Part shown: one piece after another, positions 5,362-8,123 of the stretch
How the letters are laid out: every line of letters begins with the position of its first letter
How positions within the stretch are numbered: position 1 is the first letter of the stretch
Source of the DNA: Oceanospirillaceae bacterium
GTDB taxonomy: Bacteria; Pseudomonadota; Gammaproteobacteria; Pseudomonadales; Balneatricaceae
Assembly: GCA_023954795.1 (NCBI GenBank)
Contig: JAGSHA010000130.1
Span: 1-8,123 of the forward strand
DNA: 8,123 nucleotides
Reading direction: 5' to 3'
Made by a program: the position numbers and the translations under genes
The notes under the pieces: generated by a model
What the model was told of the DNA's origin: nothing
Database searches by the model: none
What the model saw: only the letters and a program-made list of their open reading frames with translations

Positions 5362-6009
5362 TTAACGCACATATCTCAGAATCACGCCTTTAAAAGGCTT
5401 ATCCAGATAATCAATCTGCGTGGGCTTTTTCGTATAAAGCGTAAAGCCGAGTGCCTCCATTCGCCGGCTAAATCTAGCGTGCCGACCACGTCCGGGATCA
5501 ACCAAAATGATGTCGCAATGGGGTTTACAATGCTGTTTAACGAATGCAGCAAGCATATCAATATGCTCATCCTCGTACAGCAGATCACTGCCAACTATCA
5601 AGTCAAACTCCCCGAGCTCACTCTTCTTATCAGACCAGCCCGTACGTACAAAAGGAATAACTTCATCCTGATTAAGGCGGGAGTTTCTAAGAAGGAAGTT
5701 CTCTGCTTCTGGGTGATAATCGGTGGCGGTTATATCAGCGTGAAGATGGTTAAGTAGCAAACTGGTTAAGCCGATACCACACCCGACTTCGAGGATACGT
5801 TTATCCGCAAAATCAGATTTAAAGATATGATGGGCCAGTACCTGCCCTGCAGGCCACACCACACCAAAAATTGGCCAGGAAGCAGATGAGATACCCAGCT
5901 TTTCCGCTACGCCATCCTTATCGTCAAATTCCTGATTACTTCGTAAGGTACGTAGGTGGATATCCACTTCATCAAATTCATGCGTGCTATAGCATACGCG
6001 CAACGTCAT
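5362..6009 (-). CDS. Class I SAM methyltransferase, Methyltransf_16/METTL21-like
   Basis: This 215-residue cytoplasmic protein should transfer a methyl group from S-adenosylmethionine, most likely to a protein side chain. Motif I is ILEVGCGIGL (72-81), and D97 in TATDYHP is the acidic residue that binds the SAM ribose. FDLIVGSDLLYE (135-146) carries the D142xxY145 signature of the family 16 (METTL21/NNT1-like) methyltransferases. The segment before motif I, GVVWPAGQVLAH (49-60), is also family-typical. Known members methylate lysines of chaperones, elongation factors or ETF-beta in eukaryotes and some bacteria; this one's substrate cannot be told. The ATG at 6009 has only AGG nine bases upstream. 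The gene runs in the same direction as the 4613-5155 gene, 206 bases ahead of it, too far to assume an operon. A small-molecule substrate remains possible. Confidence 0.85.
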   Translation of the reverse strand: MTLRVCYSTHEFDEVDIHLRTLRSNQEFDDKDGVAEKLGISSASWPIFGVVWPAGQVLAHHIFKSDFADKRILEVGCGIGLTSLLLNHLHADITATDYHPEAENFLLRNSRLNQDEVIPFVRTGWSDKKSELGEFDLIVGSDLLYEDEHIDMLAAFVKQHCKPHCDIILVDPGRGRHARFSRRMEALGFTLYTKKPTQIDYLDKPFKGVILRYVR

Positions 6010-6161
6010 TTCTGCATACCTGTGTTAAAAACATGGGAAGCAGATCGCTCGCTTTCACAAGGAAAATGCTGCGGTTAACTACAGCTTACACTATTCTCTA
6101 TCCCACTTATTCCAGGAACGCCAAATAACATCCTTGTAAATTATTGACCTAATCTCGCTTT

Positions 6162-6188
6162 ACCATAAATCTGTAACAGATTTATGGT
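6162..6188. promoter_or_regulatory. Perfect 27-base palindrome, candidate operator
   Basis: ACCATAAATCTGT and ACAGATTTATGGT are perfect 13-base inverted arms around a single A at 6175. Neither side carries a T run, so it does not look like a terminator. It lies between the divergent genes at 6009 (-) and 6254 (+), and just upstream of a -10-like TAGAAT (6199-6204), where it would overlap the -35 region. It also follows TTGACC (6144-6149). A dimeric regulator site is the simplest reading; a leader hairpin is the alternative. Confidence 0.6.
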
Positions 6189-6198
6189 CCTCGTTCGT

Positions 6199-6204
6199 TA
6201 GAAT
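6199..6204 (+). promoter_or_regulatory. Candidate -10 element for the 6254 gene
   Basis: TAGAAT (five of six to TATAAT) lies in GTTAGAATGGCGGCGCAATT, which matches the hisA upstream sequence GTTACAATGGCGCCTCAATT at 17 of 20 positions. The -35 position falls in the palindrome and is poor, as expected of a promoter that needs an activator. Start of transcription near 6211 would give a leader of about 43 bases. Confidence 0.4.
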
Positions 6205-6253
6205 GGCGGCGCAATTACCAACGCCTAAAAGCAAAAATCATCTGAGGTCAGTG

Positions 6254-6520
6254 ATGAAGTTCAAGAAGCAAGACAAGGAAATTGTAGTTGGCTGGATCGA
6301 ACGTCAGTTCAAGAAAAATCCAACCTTTCCGGTGAGCTGCATTGACGGTGATAATAAGAACTCTGTCTCCAAAGAGCACCTAAAATCATACAAAGCATGG
6401 ACCAAAACAACGCACAAGCGGTCCGAAATTCAGGAATGGATCGACAAATGGCTGGAAACGTCCGAAATCGAAACACTTGAAGCCGAGATCAAGCGCCGCT
6501 CAAAAGATAAAAAGGAATAG
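6254..6520 (+). CDS. Small lysine-rich protein of unknown function
   Basis: I do not recognise this 88-residue protein. The ATG at 6254 is chosen because GAGG (6244-6247) lies six bases upstream. The frame is open to an ATG at 6203, but that one overlaps the candidate -10 element and has no ribosome binding site. The protein is very hydrophilic, with many lysines, a single cysteine (C29) and no signal peptide or membrane segment. It looks mostly helical: KEIVVGWIERQF (8-19), KEHLKSYKAWT (about 40-50), and a long charged helix from about 56 to the end, with tryptophans at 14, 49, 63 and 67. Basic charge and helices would fit nucleic acid or ribosome binding, but no known motif supports it. It stands alone behind a perfect palindrome and before a strong stem-loop, which suggests a self-contained, regulated unit. 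Confidence 0.75.
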   Translation: MKFKKQDKEIVVGWIERQFKKNPTFPVSCIDGDNKNSVSKEHLKSYKAWTKTTHKRSEIQEWIDKWLETSEIETLEAEIKRRSKDKKE

Positions 6521-6540
6521 ATAGCCATCAGATTGCATAG

Positions 6541-6560
6541 GGAGGGTGATATCACCCTCC
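6541..6560. terminator. Strong GC-rich palindromic hairpin between converging genes
   Basis: GGAGGGTGAT and ATCACCCTCC form a perfect 20-base palindrome. As RNA it gives an eight-base GC-rich stem with an ATAT loop. It lies 20 bases after the stop of the 6254 gene and about 60 beyond the stop of the converging peptidase gene. No T run follows on either strand, so termination may be inefficient or need help. A shared bidirectional terminator is the likely role. Confidence 0.6.
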
Positions 6561-6620
6561 TCTCAGTCCCCATGTTCAGGGATTCTATTTCGGCATGTAC
6601 ATGTCAGCATTACGTCAGCT

Positions 6621-7937
6621 TTAACCGGCATCTCGCTGGGCATTTTCCAACTGCTGCACCGAAACCTTTTCCATTTGCACTGACAGCGTTTTCACCCGCT
6701 TTTTGAATTTACTGCGATGCTTACGTGCTATCGTTTTTACTTCCGGTATTGGCGCTTTCATTGCGTTCACCGGACGTTTGTTAATATGGAATTCATAGTG
6801 CAAATGCGGGCCAGTGGATCGACCACTGTTACCGGTCAGCGCTATTTTCTGACCACGAGACACCTTCTGCCCTTTCTTCACATAAGCTTTATTCAGGTGT
6901 AAATACCGGGTGCGGTATTTACGACCGTGTTGGATCTCAATGTAAAGACCCGCGTAACGGTGGCGAATAACCCGGCTAACCACACCATCTCCTGCAGCAA
7001 CAACCGGCGTCCGCATCGGTGTCGCAAAATCAGTACCGTTATGAGGTCGGATCGCGCGTGTCACCGGATGACGGCGGCGAGGGTTAAAGTTAGACGATAT
7101 ACGGTAGCGTTTTTTAAGCGGAATCCGCTGGAACGCTTTTTCAAGACTGTGGCCTTTCTCATCAAAGAAATTACCGTCAAAAGAGAAAATCTGTACTTCG
7201 CGCCGTTTACCCAGATAACGGAAGCCTTCAATTTTGCTGCTCCCCGTGTATTTCCCATCAACATATTGACGGGATAACACCACCTGAAACTTATCTCCCG
7301 CACGTAGATCCCGACGGAAGTTCATCCGGGTTTTGAGCACGCCAGTGACACTGTAAGCCTCAGCCAGACTGGTACCGGACTTTTTCATCGACAGCGGTAG
7401 ATTCCCTTTTACGACCCCCGCAAAGATTTCAGTGCGCATCTCGCCTTTTTCGATATGCTCAGCAAACTCAAAATCATCTTTTTTGCCTCGGGTAAAATCA
7501 ACCTTATACGTCATGCCCGACTTAAAGGTAAAACGCACGAGACGCTCCTGATCATCAAACTGAAACTCCAGTTTGTGACCTGGCAAAATAGTATCCAGCG
7601 CCAGAACGTTCACATCCGCTTCCAGCAGCTGATAGAGTGTCGCCTGAGGTACACGCAGCGACTCAAAAATCTTACTCAGCGTGTCACCTTTACGCACCAT
7701 GTAATACACATGGCCGCTCGGTTCTGCATCACCCGTCGGAACGGTATCCGACTCAACGTAAACAGGATCTTTCAGCGTCAGCGGCAATGCAATCTTTTCA
7801 GATTTCATCGGCCCGCTGGGCAGCACCAGCGCCATCAATATCAACGCCAGTGTCACCACAATCACTGTGCGCTGGGCACGAGACAAATAGCCGTAGAGTT
7901 TCTTTAAACCCTCAAACGTACTTTTTTCCAATTTCAA
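6621..7937 (-). CDS. Membrane-anchored LysM/M23 murein DD-endopeptidase (MepM/OapA-like)
   Basis: This 438-residue protein should cut peptide cross-links in the cell wall from the periplasmic side of the inner membrane, as E. coli MepM does. One membrane segment (about 22-40) anchors it after a basic cytoplasmic stub. A LysM-like domain (about 77-125, VYYMVRKGDTLSKIF) binds glycan, a middle OapA-like part follows (about 130-275), then the M23 metallopeptidase domain (about 285-395). Zinc and catalytic residues are complete: H299xxxD303, H347 in RYLH, and H378-L-H380. A basic tail (about 400-438) is extra. The start is awkward: the frame has no ATG before a stop at 7974-7976, so TTG at 7937 is used, with no clear Shine-Dalgarno. 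Residue 3 is also TTG. The first in-frame ATG lies inside the membrane segment and is too late. In pseudomonads a relative lies divergent to tyrS, which may lie beyond 8123. Confidence 0.9.
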   Translation of the reverse strand: MKLEKSTFEGLKKLYGYLSRAQRTVIVVTLALILMALVLPSGPMKSEKIALPLTLKDPVYVESDTVPTGDAEPSGHVYYMVRKGDTLSKIFESLRVPQATLYQLLEADVNVLALDTILPGHKLEFQFDDQERLVRFTFKSGMTYKVDFTRGKKDDFEFAEHIEKGEMRTEIFAGVVKGNLPLSMKKSGTSLAEAYSVTGVLKTRMNFRRDLRAGDKFQVVLSRQYVDGKYTGSSKIEGFRYLGKRREVQIFSFDGNFFDEKGHSLEKAFQRIPLKKRYRISSNFNPRRRHPVTRAIRPHNGTDFATPMRTPVVAAGDGVVSRVIRHRYAGLYIEIQHGRKYRTRYLHLNKAYVKKGQKVSRGQKIALTGNSGRSTGPHLHYEFHINKRPVNAMKAPIPEVKTIARKHRSKFKKRVKTLSVQMEKVSVQQLENAQRDAG

Positions 7938-8123
7938 AACACATACCAGATAAAACCCTGCTGCCAGCGATTGTTATCAAACCACACTATATACACGCAC
8001 AAAACGCTGGAGCCGGACGAGCTTCGGAAAATTTGGGGCACAATCTACCCCAGCACTGCAACAATGTCAGTCACAGTCGATTGAAGAAACTCAAAAAGTT
8101 ACAAAACGCTGACTTAACCACAA
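7938..8123. promoter_or_regulatory. Upstream region of the M23 gene, probably divergent
   Basis: No gene is visible. On the minus strand TATAGT (7991-7986, five of six to the -10 consensus) lies about 50 bases before the peptidase start, without a good -35. TGGGG (8034-8038) and CCCCA (8048-8052) form a short inverted repeat. The 11-mer ACAAAACGCTG occurs twice in the same orientation, at 7999-8009 and 8101-8111. A gene leading away from 8123 on the + strand is plausible, but its start is not in the window. Confidence 0.35.

Noticed and set aside
6203..6253. Earlier ATG (6203) for the small lysine-rich gene
   Set aside because: No ribosome binding site, and it overlaps the candidate -10; the ATG at 6254 follows GAGG by six bases.
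6717..7907. Plus-strand frames of 61-150 codons opposite the M23 peptidase
   Set aside because: Shadows of a complete M23/LysM gene, rich in His/Arg/Gln as expected of antisense reading.
1..8123. CRISPR array, tRNA, rRNA, insertion sequence or phage attachment site
   Set aside because: No regularly spaced repeats, cloverleaf, transposase, terminal inverted repeats or integrase seen.

Overview
The window looks like ordinary chromosome of a free-living, probably marine gammaproteobacterium. The order Oceanospirillales or a neighbour is my best guess, from protein style only: a long PhnA/YjdM-type protein, an OapA/MepM-like M23 peptidase, a PAS-GGDEF-EAL protein and moderate base composition. 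I see no insertion sequence, phage gene, CRISPR array, tRNA or rRNA. It holds eight protein genes, mostly as single transcription units.

Layout. 88-660 (+) encodes a PhnA-domain zinc protein. It converges on 760-1515 (-), a HisA-type isomerase whose motifs match the eukaryotic (yeast HIS6) form. A strong bidirectional terminator (679-705) and a multi-stem structure (711-767) lie between them. Divergent from hisA is 1700-2290 (+), a secreted c-type haem protein of the Tll0287/DUF3365 family. After a 302-base gap with several stem-loops comes 2593-4539 (+), a membrane PAS-GGDEF-EAL cyclic-di-GMP protein with both active sites intact. Converging on it is 4613-5155 (-), a small secreted protein of unknown function. 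Behind that is 5362-6009 (-), a Methyltransf_16-like SAM methyltransferase. 6254-6520 (+) is a small lysine-rich protein I do not recognise, preceded by a perfect 27-base palindrome. 6621-7937 (-) encodes a membrane-anchored LysM/M23 murein endopeptidase. The last 186 bases are its upstream region.

How the genes work together. There is no obvious shared pathway. The one pairing worth thought is the secreted haem protein beside the c-di-GMP protein, because DUF3365 domains also occur as sensor modules of signalling proteins. The pairing is inference: a gap and a stem-loop separate the genes. I did not find a convincing new multi-gene system. The more unusual items are the eukaryote-type hisA, the DxxY methyltransferase, the palindrome before the unknown small gene, a helically phased GATC cluster upstream of the 4613-5155 gene, and two TTG start codons.
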